Shown here one piece after another: positions 27,796 to 37,661 of a stretch of DNA of 64,000 bases (its first letter is position 1; every line of letters starts with the position of its first letter). A program made the translations under genes and the position numbers. Below the pieces are notes generated by a model. The model saw nothing but the letters and a program-made list of their open reading frames with translations. It was not told the origin of the DNA and searched no databases. The DNA is taken from assembly GCF_013166605.1 (NCBI RefSeq), contig NZ_JABKKF010000001.1:62001-126000 (forward strand). Direction: 5' to 3'. The DNA is from Xylanibacter muris (GTDB taxonomy: Bacteria; Bacteroidota; Bacteroidia; Bacteroidales; Bacteroidaceae).

Positions 27796-27803
27796 TAACT
27801 TTG
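27796..27803 (+). promoter_or_regulatory. -7 element of ychF
   Basis: TAACTTTG matches TAnnTTTG, 29 nt upstream of ychF. The -33 region is only CTTTA-like. The leader would be about 25 nt. Confidence 0.5.
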
Positions 27804-27832
27804 CAAAAGAATAAAAATAATACGTATTAGAA

Positions 27833-28936
27833 ATGTCATTAAAATGTGGTATAGTAGGACTTCCCAACGTGGGTAAGTCCACGCTTTTCAACTGTCTTTC
27901 AAGCGCAAAGGCACAAGCTGCAAACTTTCCTTTCTGCACAATAGAACCAAACGTGGGAGTGATAACCGTGCCTGATGAAAGGCTTACAAGGCTCGCAGAG
28001 ATTGTGCACCCGGGACGCATTGTGCCGGCAACATGCGAGATTGTAGACATAGCCGGATTAGTGAAAGGCGCATCAAAGGGCGAAGGTCTCGGAAACAAGT
28101 TTCTCGGAAACATACGCGAGACAGACGCAATCATACACGTATTGCGCTGCTTCGACGACGACAACATAGTGCGTGAGGGCGGAGCATCGGTAAACCCTGT
28201 GGAAGACAAGGAAATAATAGACACGGAGCTGCAGCTCAAAGACCTGGAGACGATAGACAGCCAGCTGGCAAAACAGCAGAAAACGGCTGCCGCGGGAAAC
28301 AAGGACGCAAAGGTGGCGGTAAGCGTGCTCGAAGCATACCGCGAGGTGCTTATACAGGGGAAAAATGCCCGCACGGTGGAATTTGACAGCAAGGATGAGC
28401 AGAAATTCGCACACGACCTGTTTCTGCTCACGGCCAAACCGGTGCTGTACGTATGCAACGTGGACGAAAGCAGCGCAAAGGAAGGAAACGAATACTCACG
28501 CAAGATAGAGGAAATAGCAAAGGCCGAGAATGCCGAAATGCTGATTATAGCGGCAAAAACCGAAGAGGACATCGCATCGCTGGAAACATACGAGGACAAG
28601 CAGATGTTCCTTGAAGAGCTCGGACTGGAAGAAAGCGGTGTGAACAGGCTTATAAAGAAAGCATACTCATTACTGAACCTCGAGACATTCATCACGGCAG
28701 GAGAAATGGAGGTGAAGGCATGGACCTACCACAAGGGATGGAAAGCCCCGCAATGCGCCGGAGTGATACACACCGACTTTGAGAAAGGCTTTATCAGGGC
28801 CGAAGTGATAAAATATAACGACTATATACAATACGGCTCCGAAGCAGCAGTACGTGAAGCCGGGAAGATGGGTATAGAAGGTAAGGAATATGTGGTGCAG
28901 GACGGTGACATCATGCACTTCAGGTTCAACGTTTAA
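27833..28936 (+). CDS. ychF: Ribosome-binding ATPase YchF
   Basis: YchF is an Obg-family P-loop protein that prefers ATP and binds ribosomes, with roles in stress response. The 367-residue product has the Walker A GLPNVGKSTLF at residues 8-18, the switch region NFPFCTIEPNVG, the G3 motif DIAGLVKGASKGEGLGNKFL, a coiled-coil insertion and the C-terminal TGS domain (WTYHKGWKAPQCAGVIHTDF). Length matches the family. lgt begins 27 bp downstream, so the two may be cotranscribed. Confidence 0.96.
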   Translation: MSLKCGIVGLPNVGKSTLFNCLSSAKAQAANFPFCTIEPNVGVITVPDERLTRLAEIVHPGRIVPATCEIVDIAGLVKGASKGEGLGNKFLGNIRETDAIIHVLRCFDDDNIVREGGASVNPVEDKEIIDTELQLKDLETIDSQLAKQQKTAAAGNKDAKVAVSVLEAYREVLIQGKNARTVEFDSKDEQKFAHDLFLLTAKPVLYVCNVDESSAKEGNEYSRKIEEIAKAENAEMLIIAAKTEEDIASLETYEDKQMFLEELGLEESGVNRLIKKAYSLLNLETFITAGEMEVKAWTYHKGWKAPQCAGVIHTDFEKGFIRAEVIKYNDYIQYGSEAAVREAGKMGIEGKEYVVQDGDIMHFRFNV

Positions 28937-28963
28937 TATCCGTACAACAAACACACAAGACCT

Positions 28964-29788
28964 ATGACACACCTGACAGACTTCATCGTGTGGAATCCCG
29001 ACCTTACGGCATTCTTCGGAATGCGCTGGTACTCGCTGTGCTGGCTCGTCGGACTGCTCCTCGCCTATCTCATAGTGCGCAACCTGTATAAGCAGCAAAA
29101 AATAAAGGAAGAACTGTTCGAGCCGTTATTTGTATATTGTTTCATCGGTATACTTGTGGGAGCGCGCCTCGGGCACTGCCTGTTCTACCAACCCGACTAT
29201 TATCTGTCTTCGGGAACACATTTCATTGAAATGATTCTGCCGATACACTTCCTGCCGGACGGCGGATGGAAATTCACCGGATATGAGGGTCTGGCCAGCC
29301 ACGGCGGCACACTCGGACTGATGATTGCCCTGTGGGCATACGTAAAGCGCACAGGTGTAAAGTTATGGACCGTGCTCGACAACATTGCCATCGCAACACC
29401 GGTGACGGCATGTTTCATAAGGCTGGGAAACCTGATGAACTCAGAGATAATAGGTAAGGTGACGGACGTGCCGTGGGCCTTCATCTTCGAACGCGTAGAC
29501 TCTATGCCACGACATCCGGGACAGCTCTACGAGGCCATTGCCTACGCCGCACTATTCTTCATCGGCATGGCATTGTACCGACGGCATCCGGAAAAGGCGG
29601 GCACGGGATTCTTCTTCGGACTGTGCCTCGCATACATCTTCACATTCAGATTCTTCATCGAATATACCAAGGATATCCAAGAGGCGTTCGAGGCCGACAT
29701 GATTCTCAATATGGGCCAGTTGCTCAGCATTCCGTTTATTATAATAGGCGTAGCATGCATGGCTAAAAGCATGAAGAAGACACAATGA
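28964..29788 (+). CDS. lgt: Phosphatidylglycerol--prolipoprotein diacylglyceryl transferase
   Basis: Lgt attaches diacylglycerol to the lipobox cysteine of prolipoproteins in the inner membrane, the first step of lipoprotein maturation. The 274-residue multi-spanning protein has the family motifs [36 protein letters not shown] and [10 protein letters not shown]. Potential clients in this window include the efflux adaptor and the thioredoxin-fold lipoprotein. The stop overlaps the next start by 4 bp (ATGA), coupling it to a pectate lyase gene that has no functional link I can name. Confidence 0.96.
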   Translation: MTHLTDFIVWNPDLTAFFGMRWYSLCWLVGLLLAYLIVRNLYKQQKIKEELFEPLFVYCFIGILVGARLGHCLFYQPDYYLSSGTHFIEMILPIHFLPDGGWKFTGYEGLASHGGTLGLMIALWAYVKRTGVKLWTVLDNIAIATPVTACFIRLGNLMNSEIIGKVTDVPWAFIFERVDSMPRHPGQLYEAIAYAALFFIGMALYRRHPEKAGTGFFFGLCLAYIFTFRFFIEYTKDIQEAFEADMILNMGQLLSIPFIIIGVACMAKSMKKTQ

Positions 29789-31773
29789 CTCTTATCAAAA
29801 GACTGTTATCGCTGACACTGACCGCCGCAATATGCGGTACGGCCGGTGCACAGCACGGACTTGTGGGTTTCGCCAACTACAGCGACATGGGACTGCAAGG
29901 CACTACAGGAGGAGCCGGAGGAAAGACCGTACATGTGACCAAGCGCGAGGATTTATCACGCTATGCCGGAGCCGACGAGCCTTACATAATAATTCTCGAT
30001 GCAGACCTTAAAGGACATTACGACTACAATGCCAGTCCTAAACAAAAGCATGACGTCATCTCAATAAAAAGCAACAAGACAATAATAGGAGGCGGCAACG
30101 GAGCACATCTCGACAGCCTCGGACTTGACATAAAGAACCAAAGGAACATCATCATCCGCAACCTGAAGATAACGAAAGCCGACCCCGATGCAATCTCGTT
30201 CAGAAACTCACACCACATCTGGGTGGACCACTGCGACCTTTCAAGCCAAAAGGAAGAACGGGACGAGAACGACGGACTGCTTGACTTTACATACGGCTCA
30301 AGCTATCTGACCGTATCGTGGTGCAGGTTTCACGACCACGACAAGACTTCAATCTGCAGCTCGGGAACAAGAAACCTTGCCGACTACGGACGGCAACGGG
30401 TGACATATCACCACAATGCCTTCATAAACTGTACGCAACGTAACCCGCGGATAGGCTACGGCCTGGGCCATATATTCAACGACTACAACGAAAGAAACAC
30501 TCTCTATGCGATAGGTATGTTCGCAAGGGCACGCGTGAATGTGGAAAACTGCTACTTCAAGGACGTAAAATCGGCATTCAACCAAATGTATTCCACCGAT
30601 TTTGGGAAGAACGATACGTACTGGGGATTTATAAGAAGTACGGGAAACATTTTCGAAAACACAAAAAACAATACAGAGGGCAACAGCAACGGATTTGACG
30701 TGTCACAGTATTATCATTACGACTTCGCAATGGACAACGCGTCTGACATACCAGCACTCATTGCAGCAACAGGATGCATTGAAGGTATAGAAAGCGACAT
30801 CATTCCTTTTCCGGGCGACGGTGCCATAGGCATAACGGACGGCACGAGGATATTCTGCAGCGATATAGAAGGAGCTACTAACTATACATACAGGATAGGA
30901 ACATCTCCAGACAATATGCAGAATGCCGATCCGGCATCATTCAAGATGAAACCCTCGACAACCTATTACTGGCAGGTGACAATCAACGGAGGAAAGCACG
31001 ACGGAAAGATTTCCGGGGTGTTCCGATTCAACACGGCAAGCGCCAAAGCCCACTTCCCTACCCCATCGGACGGTGACCGGCATACCGCATTGCGCGAGAT
31101 AGACAAAGAGGCATCCGCCACACGTTGCATGCCGCTGACCCTGCGGTGGCGCAAGGGATTCGATGCACGCAGCTACACCGTATATATATGCGGAAACAAG
31201 AATATGAGCGGAGCCATGATAAAAACGGTTAACACGGAATCATACTGCCCGACGGGACTGAAACAAGGAGAGACGTATTACTGGCGTGTTGACACCAACA
31301 GGAAAGACGGCTCTGTGGAAAAGGGTGACGTATGGAGCTTCAAATCTGACATAAGCCATGCCCGCACAGGACGCAACGAGGCTGAACATGCAGTACGCGG
31401 AGGACTGTGCTTTCCTGAACGCAATGCCGCTCCGGGATGGATCGCAGCATCAAACGACTCTTGCTGCACAGGCGATCAGGGACCGGGATACATGAGTTTC
31501 GTATGGGCCGGGAAGAACGGAACATACGACATCACCACAGCATATTTCGATGAGAAATCAGGTGAGGGAAGCTTCTCTATCTATGTGAACGACAACTGTA
31601 AAGACACATGGACTGCCAACGTAAACCGGAATACCATGCAGACACGCACCACACACACCGTGAACCTGAGCCGTGGCGATGAAATAAGACTCGAGTTCAA
31701 CACCATGAGGAACATGCGGTGCAGGACAGACTATATGGATATAAAACCGGCAGCAAAGAAAACAAGGCATTAA
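29785..31773 (+). CDS. Secreted multidomain pectate lyase (PL1-like)
   Basis: This enzyme should cleave polygalacturonan by beta-elimination. The 662-residue protein has a signal peptide (ending GTAGAQ), then a parallel beta-helix PL1 domain (about 25-330) with the diagnostic motifs [21 protein letters not shown] and [19 protein letters not shown], the last including the region of the catalytic Arg. Two fibronectin-III-like modules follow ([11 protein letters not shown] and [13 protein letters not shown]), then a C-terminal beta-sandwich carbohydrate-binding-like module (from about 530). No T9SS tail is visible. It overlaps lgt by 4 bp and is followed by a strong bidirectional terminator. No SusCD pair is nearby. 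Confidence 0.88.
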   Translation: MTLIKRLLSLTLTAAICGTAGAQHGLVGFANYSDMGLQGTTGGAGGKTVHVTKREDLSRYAGADEPYIIILDADLKGHYDYNASPKQKHDVISIKSNKTIIGGGNGAHLDSLGLDIKNQRNIIIRNLKITKADPDAISFRNSHHIWVDHCDLSSQKEERDENDGLLDFTYGSSYLTVSWCRFHDHDKTSICSSGTRNLADYGRQRVTYHHNAFINCTQRNPRIGYGLGHIFNDYNERNTLYAIGMFARARVNVENCYFKDVKSAFNQMYSTDFGKNDTYWGFIRSTGNIFENTKNNTEGNSNGFDVSQYYHYDFAMDNASDIPALIAATGCIEGIESDIIPFPGDGAIGITDGTRIFCSDIEGATNYTYRIGTSPDNMQNADPASFKMKPSTTYYWQVTINGGKHDGKISGVFRFNTASAKAHFPTPSDGDRHTALREIDKEASATRCMPLTLRWRKGFDARSYTVYICGNKNMSGAMIKTVNTESYCPTGLKQGETYYWRVDTNRKDGSVEKGDVWSFKSDISHARTGRNEAEHAVRGGLCFPERNAAPGWIAASNDSCCTGDQGPGYMSFVWAGKNGTYDITTAYFDEKSGEGSFSIYVNDNCKDTWTANVNRNTMQTRTTHTVNLSRGDEIRLEFNTMRNMRCRTDYMDIKPAAKKTRH

Positions 31774-31794
31774 GAAAAAGACTTTTCGGACTAT

Positions 31795-31837
31795 AATGAA
31801 ATGAGGCGGTTTGTTGTCGGAACCGCCTCATTTCATT
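31795..31837. terminator. Bidirectional terminator between pectate lyase and mutS
   Basis: A perfect 17-bp stem (31795-31811 with 31821-31837) and a 9-nt loop, between convergent genes. The stem ends are A/T-rich on both sides, suiting termination in both directions. Confidence 0.8.
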
Positions 31838-31856
31838 GACTATAAAAACTCTTTGA

Positions 31857-34523
31857 CTAAGACTTTCCCCCAACGATTTTCTTTATATCATTAAGTTTGT
31901 TAAGAGCCTCCACCGGAGTAAGGTTGTTTACATCAAGCCCGAGAATCTCATCGCGTATCTGGCACAACACAGGGTCGTCAAGCTGGAAAAAGCTCAGCTG
32001 CATGCCTTCGCGGCTCTGGGCAATGGAAGAAATGGAACGTGCCGCCCCACCCTGCAGCTTTCCGTCGGCATCCATACCACCCAAACCGCCGACAGCGGCA
32101 TTATCCGCCTCGAGCTGCTTCAGAATGACCTCGGCACGCTTTACTATACTGCGCGGCATTCCCGCTATTTCAGCCACATGTATACCAAAAGAATGCTCGC
32201 TTCCTCCCGGCCTCAACTTTCGCAGGAATATCACCTTGCCCTCATGTTCCTTTACGCTAACGTTATAGTTCTTTATACGCGCAAAATTACGCTCCATCTC
32301 GTTAAGCTCATGATAATGTGTAGCGAAAAGCGTGCGCGCCTTAGCCTTGGGATGCTCGTGGAGATACTCCACTATAGCCCACGCGATGGATATTCCGTCG
32401 TATGTACTCGTGCCACGTCCTAATTCATCGAACAGCACAAGAGACTTTGAAGATACATTGTTAAGTATATTCGACGCCTCGGTCATCTCCACCATAAACG
32501 TCGATTCGCCAAGGGAAATATTGTCGCTCGCACCAACACGGGTGAATATCTTGTCGACCATACCTATACGGGCGCGTTCGGCCGGCACAAAACAGCCAAT
32601 CTGGGCCATCAGGACAATCAACGCCGTCTGACGGAGCAGAGCTGACTTTCCGGCCATGTTAGGACCGGTGATTATTATTATCTGCTGTTTCTCAGAATCA
32701 AGCTCTATATCGTTAGGCACAAAAGTCTCACCCAAAGGCAACTGTGTCTCGATCACCGGATGCCGGCCCTGACGTATGTCAAGAATATCCGACGAATCTA
32801 TCTCCGGGCGTATATATTTATGCTCCTCCGCAGTTTTAGCAAACGACAGAAGACAGTCTGTTTGGGCTATGACACCGGCATTTATCTGTATCTGAGGGAT
32901 AAACTCCTGCATTGACAGAACAAGCTCGTTGAAAAGCCTTGTCTCAAGCGAAAGAATCCTGTCTTCCGCCCCAAGAATCTTCTCCTCATATTCTTTCAGT
33001 TCCTGAGTGATATATCTTTCCGCATTGGCAAGAGTCTGCTTCCTTACCCACGTGTCAGGAACCTTATCCTTGTATGTATTACGCACTTCAAGATAATATC
33101 CGAACACATTGTTATATCCTATCTTCAGACTTGCAATGCCGGTCTCCTCCGTCTCACGTTCCTGTATCTTCATAAGATAGTCCTTGCCGCTATAGGCAAT
33201 ACTGCGCAATTCGTCAAGCTCGTCACTGACACCGCTGCGGATAACGCCACCGCGGTTTATCAGCTGCGGCGGATCGCTTTCCACCTCACGCTCTATCCTC
33301 TCACGCAACGATTCGCAAAGGTTCAGCCTCTCTCCCACTCTCTTCAATGCCTCATTGTCGGCATAAAGACATGCCGTCTTTATGGGCTGGATGGCCTGAA
33401 GGGCCGTCTTCAACTGGACGACCTCACGCGGAGACACCCTGCCTACGGCAACCTTGGATACGATACGCTCCAAATCACCTATACGGTGCAGTTCCCTGTC
33501 GATAAGCTCACGGAAATCCGGCTTCCTGAAAAAATACTCCACGACATCGAGACGCTCCTGTATGGGTTTCTCATCCTTCAACGGGAAAACAAGCCAGCGG
33601 CGCAACATACGGCCTCCCATAGGGGATACTGTACGGTCTATCACATCCAAAAGAGACGTCCCGTCCTCCTGCATGGGCTGGATAAGCTCAAGGCTACGGA
33701 TAGTAAATTTATCCATGCGCACATACTTATCCTCCTCTATACGCGCAAGAGATGTAATATGTCCTATCTGGGTATGCTGCGTCATTTCAAGATACTGCAG
33801 TATGGCACCGGCAGCCACCACCCCACTCTTCAAATGATCTACACCAAATCCCTTGAGACTCTTCACACCAAAATGTTTCAAAAGCTTTTGCCTTGCACTC
33901 TGGTCGGTAAACACCCAGTCATCAAGCTCAAATGTATAATACCTGTTTCCAAAACAACGCTCAAAATCGGCTTTCCTTCCTTTTACATAAAGCACTTCCT
34001 TGGGCTGGATATTTCCAAGAAGCTTCTCAACATAGTCCGCTGTGCCCTCACCGGTAAGAAATTCACCTGTGGAGATATCAAGGAAAGCAACTCCGCATGA
34101 ACTTTTCCCGAAATCTACAGCGGCAAGAAAGTTATTCTCCTTATAATTAAGCACGTTGTCATTCATGGCGACACCGGGAGTGACAAGTTCGGTGATACCG
34201 CGCTTAACAAGCTTCCTTGTCAGCTTCGGGTCTTCAAGCTGGTCGCAAATGGCAACGCGATAACCAGCCCTTACAAGTTTCGGAAGATACGTATCAAGGG
34301 CATGATGTGGAAATCCCGCCATCTCCGAGCCTTTTACATTGGCTCCGTTGTTACGTCTGGTAAGGGTAATACCAAGAACTTTCGACGCTGTAACGGAATC
34401 CTCGCAATATGTTTCGTAAAAGTCTCCGCAACGAAACAGCAGTACAGCATCAGGGTGCTTTGCCTTAAGCTCAAAGAACTGTTTCATCATCGGGGTAAGA
34501 CCGTCTTTTTCTTTCTTAGCCAT
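31857..34523 (-). CDS. mutS: DNA mismatch repair protein MutS
   Basis: MutS recognises mismatches and small loops and recruits MutL. The 888-residue protein has the N-terminal mismatch-reading motif GDFYETY (Phe and Glu that probe the mismatch), the connector, lever and clamp domains, and the C-terminal ABC-type ATPase with Walker [15 protein letters not shown] (about residue 617), [10 protein letters not shown] and Walker [15 protein letters not shown]. Length is normal. It lies 27 bp behind the thioredoxin-fold lipoprotein gene and probably shares its transcript. Confidence 0.97.
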   Translation of the reverse strand: MAKKEKDGLTPMMKQFFELKAKHPDAVLLFRCGDFYETYCEDSVTASKVLGITLTRRNNGANVKGSEMAGFPHHALDTYLPKLVRAGYRVAICDQLEDPKLTRKLVKRGITELVTPGVAMNDNVLNYKENNFLAAVDFGKSSCGVAFLDISTGEFLTGEGTADYVEKLLGNIQPKEVLYVKGRKADFERCFGNRYYTFELDDWVFTDQSARQKLLKHFGVKSLKGFGVDHLKSGVVAAGAILQYLEMTQHTQIGHITSLARIEEDKYVRMDKFTIRSLELIQPMQEDGTSLLDVIDRTVSPMGGRMLRRWLVFPLKDEKPIQERLDVVEYFFRKPDFRELIDRELHRIGDLERIVSKVAVGRVSPREVVQLKTALQAIQPIKTACLYADNEALKRVGERLNLCESLRERIEREVESDPPQLINRGGVIRSGVSDELDELRSIAYSGKDYLMKIQERETEETGIASLKIGYNNVFGYYLEVRNTYKDKVPDTWVRKQTLANAERYITQELKEYEEKILGAEDRILSLETRLFNELVLSMQEFIPQIQINAGVIAQTDCLLSFAKTAEEHKYIRPEIDSSDILDIRQGRHPVIETQLPLGETFVPNDIELDSEKQQIIIITGPNMAGKSALLRQTALIVLMAQIGCFVPAERARIGMVDKIFTRVGASDNISLGESTFMVEMTEASNILNNVSSKSLVLFDELGRGTSTYDGISIAWAIVEYLHEHPKAKARTLFATHYHELNEMERNFARIKNYNVSVKEHEGKVIFLRKLRPGGSEHSFGIHVAEIAGMPRSIVKRAEVILKQLEADNAAVGGLGGMDADGKLQGGAARSISSIAQSREGMQLSFFQLDDPVLCQIRDEILGLDVNNLTPVEALNKLNDIKKIVGGKS

Positions 34524-34550
34524 GTACCTCTGATTATAAATATTCCATAT

Positions 34551-35705
34551 TTAAAGCAATGCCTGTATCTCAGCATCAAGGTCTTTTATCTGTAAAGAAC
34601 GCTTTACAAGATTATTGCCACGGTCGATTATGAAAAACTCCGGTATATTACTGATATTATACACTCTTAACCTTGACGACTGCGCTCCGTCTGCATCACG
34701 TACGCTTATCCATGGCAATGCGGATGTCTGCTGTTTCCAGAAGTGCTCGTCAGGATCTAAAGACACCTGATAAAACTCCAATCCACGGTCATGATATTTA
34801 TTATAAAGCTCACGCAGCATGAGTATACGCTTGGGTGACTCCTTCATGGCAAACAGATGGAAATCAAGCAAGACAACCTTTCCCTTAAGCTCTGTAAGCG
34901 ATCGAATGTTTCCTTTATTGTCAGGAAGCTGTATGTCTATAAGTCCTGTGGTGGTAACCTTCGCAGGATCTATGGTATTGGAGTTTTGCGAAGAAATGAT
35001 TCTCTCGTTCTTCAATGCCTCTACCGCAATATTATGCAGGTTGCCAGTACGGAGAGCGTCGGGATAATATGTATCCCAGCAGGTTGCCACTGCGGCAAAC
35101 ACACGTGTGTCGTTCACATCGGCCTGAGGATTAAATATCAGATAGTTTCCAAGAGTCTGGAACAGGGCAAAATAAGATGACGCTGCCTTCGGGTCTTTGA
35201 AAATATATTCCGACTTAACAATATTCTTATATTCATACAGCATTTTCTCAAGACTGTCTATTCTTTGCCCACGGCTGAGACCTGTGTTATACTCTAATCC
35301 TAACGCACGGTTCTGAAGAGCTATTTGCATCTGCGTCAATTCCTTTATACGCAAACATTCTGACGAACCTTCAATCTCATATCCGGTAGGCATCGTATTA
35401 TATTCCGCCTTTACCTTTATTGTTTCAGTAGAGTCTACAGACACATTGATTATCTGACCGGCTATTCTCAACCGATAAAAATCAGGAGCTTCCGGTCTTT
35501 TGTCCTCAAAAGCAAAAGAGCCGTCCGCATCAAGCTTTACAGAATCAACCGTAACAGGCCCTTGAAGACCCATATTCTCAAAATACAGCACAGAATCCTT
35601 TGCACCGGTGATATTTCCTTCCACACGAAACTTCTCTTCTCCGCAGGAAAAGAATGAAAACACAGCCAAAACCATGGCTGCCTTTGATAAAAGATGTCTC
35701 ATCAT
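34551..35705 (-). CDS. DUF4369/thioredoxin-fold lipoprotein lacking the CxxC motif
   Basis: The 384-residue protein has a lipoprotein signal (lipobox FFSC, Cys at about residue 21), a DUF4369-like beta domain (FRVEGNITGAKDSVLYFENM, then DADGSFAFED), a helical middle and a C-terminal TlpA/AhpC-like thioredoxin fold. The fold keeps the cis-proline region (SNIPEFFIIDRGN), but where TlpA proteins have WCxPC this one reads LLDFHLFAMKESPKRI (about residue 285), with no cysteine. It is therefore unlikely to be a thiol oxidoreductase; a structural or ligand-binding role in the periplasm is possible. A near-consensus promoter lies upstream and mutS follows by 27 bp. Confidence 0.82.
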   Translation of the reverse strand: MMRHLLSKAAMVLAVFSFFSCGEEKFRVEGNITGAKDSVLYFENMGLQGPVTVDSVKLDADGSFAFEDKRPEAPDFYRLRIAGQIINVSVDSTETIKVKAEYNTMPTGYEIEGSSECLRIKELTQMQIALQNRALGLEYNTGLSRGQRIDSLEKMLYEYKNIVKSEYIFKDPKAASSYFALFQTLGNYLIFNPQADVNDTRVFAAVATCWDTYYPDALRTGNLHNIAVEALKNERIISSQNSNTIDPAKVTTTGLIDIQLPDNKGNIRSLTELKGKVVLLDFHLFAMKESPKRILMLRELYNKYHDRGLEFYQVSLDPDEHFWKQQTSALPWISVRDADGAQSSRLRVYNISNIPEFFIIDRGNNLVKRSLQIKDLDAEIQALL

Positions 35706-35723
35706 TTTTCAAATTTTAGGATG

Positions 35724-35754
35724 CAAAAATACTGCTTTTTTTTGTCTTTTCAAT
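35724..35754 (-). promoter_or_regulatory. Promoter of the thioredoxin-fold lipoprotein-mutS operon
   Basis: On the minus strand ATTG (35754-35751), 19 nt, TATTTTTG (35731-35724): the -7 box is exact and the -33 box is 3 of 4. The leader would be about 15 nt. Confidence 0.55.
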
Positions 35755-35792
35755 ATATTTTAATGTGAAAGATGTTTTTTACAGATAAAAGC

Positions 35793-35823
35793 TTTGCCGT
35801 TATTGTATTTTTTACTATCTTTG
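35793..35823 (+). promoter_or_regulatory. Promoter of rimP-nusA-infB
   Basis: TTTG (35793-35796), 19 nt, TATCTTTG (35816-35823): an exact Bacteroidetes promoter, 68 nt from the rimP start. Confidence 0.82.
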
Positions 35824-35836
35824 CACCGTTCAGTGG

Positions 35837-35865
35837 AATGAGGGACTTCGCGAAAGTCCCTCATT
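35837..35865 (+). terminator. Leader hairpin resembling an attenuator before rimP-nusA-infB
   Basis: AATGAGGGACTT (35837-35848) pairs perfectly with AAGTCCCTCATT (35854-35865) around a 5-nt loop, followed by TTATTTTAATAA. It starts only about 13 nt after the -7 box, so it lies at the very 5' end of the transcript. No plus-strand gene ends upstream, so it is not the terminator of another gene. Confidence 0.6.
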
Positions 35866-35891
35866 TTATTTTAATAACCCCAATAACGCGT

Positions 35892-36359
35892 ATGATAGAT
35901 AAAAACGTTGTTAAAGAATTAGTAGAAGAGTGGCTGAAGGAAAATGACTATTTCCTTGTGGATGTGATTTTCGCTCCAGGCGACCGCATTATCGTAGAAA
36001 TAGATCATGCTGACGGTGTATGGATTGAAGACTGCGCGGAACTTAGCCGTTTTATACAAGAACGCCTCGGTGAGGAAGTGGACAACTATGAAATGGAAGT
36101 CGGCTCCGCAGGAATAGGACAACCGTTCAAAGTCGTACAGCAATACATCAACTATATCGGAAAAGATGTTGAAGTGATGGATGCGGAAGGCAAAAAGACT
36201 CACGGCATACTCAAAGAAGTAAACGAGCCTGAATTTACTGTCACCACAAAGGAAAAACAGCATATCGAAGGCAAGAAAAGACCACAGATAGTGGAAGTAG
36301 ACAAGACATTTAACATGAATAATATTAAATATACAAAATACTTACTAAGTTTCAAGTAA
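35892..36359 (+). CDS. rimP: Ribosome maturation factor RimP
   Basis: RimP assists maturation of the 30S ribosomal subunit. Starting at the ATG at 35892, the 155-residue protein has the two-domain RimP layout: an alpha/beta N-terminal domain (VEIDHADGVWIEDCAELSRF, EMEVGSAGIGQPFK) and a C-terminal Sm-like barrel (YINYIGKDVEV). The N-terminus differs slightly from the usual LEVSSPG form, reading MEVGSAGIGQP. An upstream in-frame extension overlapping the promoter hairpin is rejected. It leads the rimP-nusA-infB operon, with nusA starting 4 bp after its stop. Confidence 0.92.
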   Translation: MIDKNVVKELVEEWLKENDYFLVDVIFAPGDRIIVEIDHADGVWIEDCAELSRFIQERLGEEVDNYEMEVGSAGIGQPFKVVQQYINYIGKDVEVMDAEGKKTHGILKEVNEPEFTVTTKEKQHIEGKKRPQIVEVDKTFNMNNIKYTKYLLSFK

Positions 36360-36363
36360 AGCT

Positions 36364-37629
36364 ATGGCAGCAAAGAAAGAAGAGATAGGTCCAAGCATGA
36401 TAGAGACCTTTCAGGAATTCAAAGAGACCAAAAATATTGACCGCACCACATTGGTAAGCGTGTTGGAAGAGAGTTTCCGTAACGTTATAGCCAAAATATT
36501 CGGCAGCGATGAAAATTTTGATGTCATTGTAAATCCGGACAAAGGCGACTTCGAAATACACCGCAACCGTATTGTAGTGGCTGACGGTGATGTACAGGAC
36601 GAGAACAAAGAAATATCTCTCACCGATGCACAGAAGATTGAATCTGACTATGAAATAGGAGAAGAGGTGAGCGAGGAGGTCAACTTCAGCAAATTCGGTC
36701 GCCGCGCAATCCTTAACTTACGCCAGACATTGGCCTCAAAGATTCTGGAATTGGAACATGACTCTTTGTATAACAAATATAAGGAAAAGGTCGGAACTAT
36801 TGTAAGCGGTGAGGTTTACCAAATGTGGAAACGAGAAGTCCTTGTCATAGACGATGAAGGTAATGAACTGCACCTTCCGAAAAGCGAACAGATTCCGTCC
36901 GATGTTTACCGTAAGGGAGAAACAGTAAGGGCTATAATCGCACGTGTAGACAACGAGAATAACAATCCGCGTATTATCCTTAGCCGTACAAGCCCTCTGT
37001 TCCTCGAACGTCTGCTCGAGGCCGAGGTTCCCGAAATAAACGACGGACTTATCACTATACGCCGCATCGCACGTATGCCGGGAGAAAGAGCCAAAGTCGC
37101 TGTCGAAAGCTACGATGAGCGTATAGATCCGGTAGGGGCATGTGTCGGTGTGAAAGGAAGCCGCGTACACGGTATCGTGCACGAACTATGCAACGAAAAC
37201 ATAGATGTCATCAACTATTCAAGCAACGTACAGTTGTTTATCCAACGAGCATTAAGCCCGGCACAAGTGTCAAGCATCACTGTAGACGAAGAGAATCACA
37301 AGGCTGAGGTATATCTAAAACCGGAAGAAGTGTCATTGGCCATCGGACGAGGCGGAATGAACATTAAGCTCGCATCAATGCTTACAGAATACACCATTGA
37401 CGTATTCCGAGAAGTCAATGCAGAAGAAGCGGACGAGGAGGACATATATCTCGATGAGTTCTCTGATGAGATAGATCAATGGGTCATTGACTCCATTAAA
37501 GCTATCGGTCTCGACACAGCAAAAGCAGTTATTAACGCTCCGCGTGAGATGCTTATCGAAAAGGCAGACCTCGAAGAAGAGACTGTGGACAACCTTCTGA
37601 AAGTGCTGAAAGCAGAGTTTGAAGGATAA
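36364..37629 (+). CDS. nusA: Transcription termination/antitermination factor NusA
   Basis: NusA binds RNA polymerase and modulates pausing, termination and antitermination. The 421-residue protein has the N-terminal polymerase-binding domain (1-120), the S1 domain (GTIVSGEVYQMWKREVLVI) and two KH domains (VGACVGVKGSRVHGIVHEL and KPEEVSLAIGRGGMNIKLA), followed by a short helical end without the two long acidic repeats of E. coli NusA. It lies between rimP and infB as in most bacteria. Autoregulation through the leader hairpin is a reasonable inference because NusA influences hairpin-dependent termination. Confidence 0.96.
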   Translation: MAAKKEEIGPSMIETFQEFKETKNIDRTTLVSVLEESFRNVIAKIFGSDENFDVIVNPDKGDFEIHRNRIVVADGDVQDENKEISLTDAQKIESDYEIGEEVSEEVNFSKFGRRAILNLRQTLASKILELEHDSLYNKYKEKVGTIVSGEVYQMWKREVLVIDDEGNELHLPKSEQIPSDVYRKGETVRAIIARVDNENNNPRIILSRTSPLFLERLLEAEVPEINDGLITIRRIARMPGERAKVAVESYDERIDPVGACVGVKGSRVHGIVHELCNENIDVINYSSNVQLFIQRALSPAQVSSITVDEENHKAEVYLKPEEVSLAIGRGGMNIKLASMLTEYTIDVFREVNAEEADEEDIYLDEFSDEIDQWVIDSIKAIGLDTAKAVINAPREMLIEKADLEEETVDNLLKVLKAEFEG

Positions 37630-37661
37630 AAACATTTTAAAGAAAGGAAGAAATCAATCGT

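Noticed and set aside
27778..28695. Serine-rich 305-codon frame opposite ychF
   Set aside because: The frame is fully antisense to conserved ychF motifs and its composition is typical of a reverse-strand shadow.
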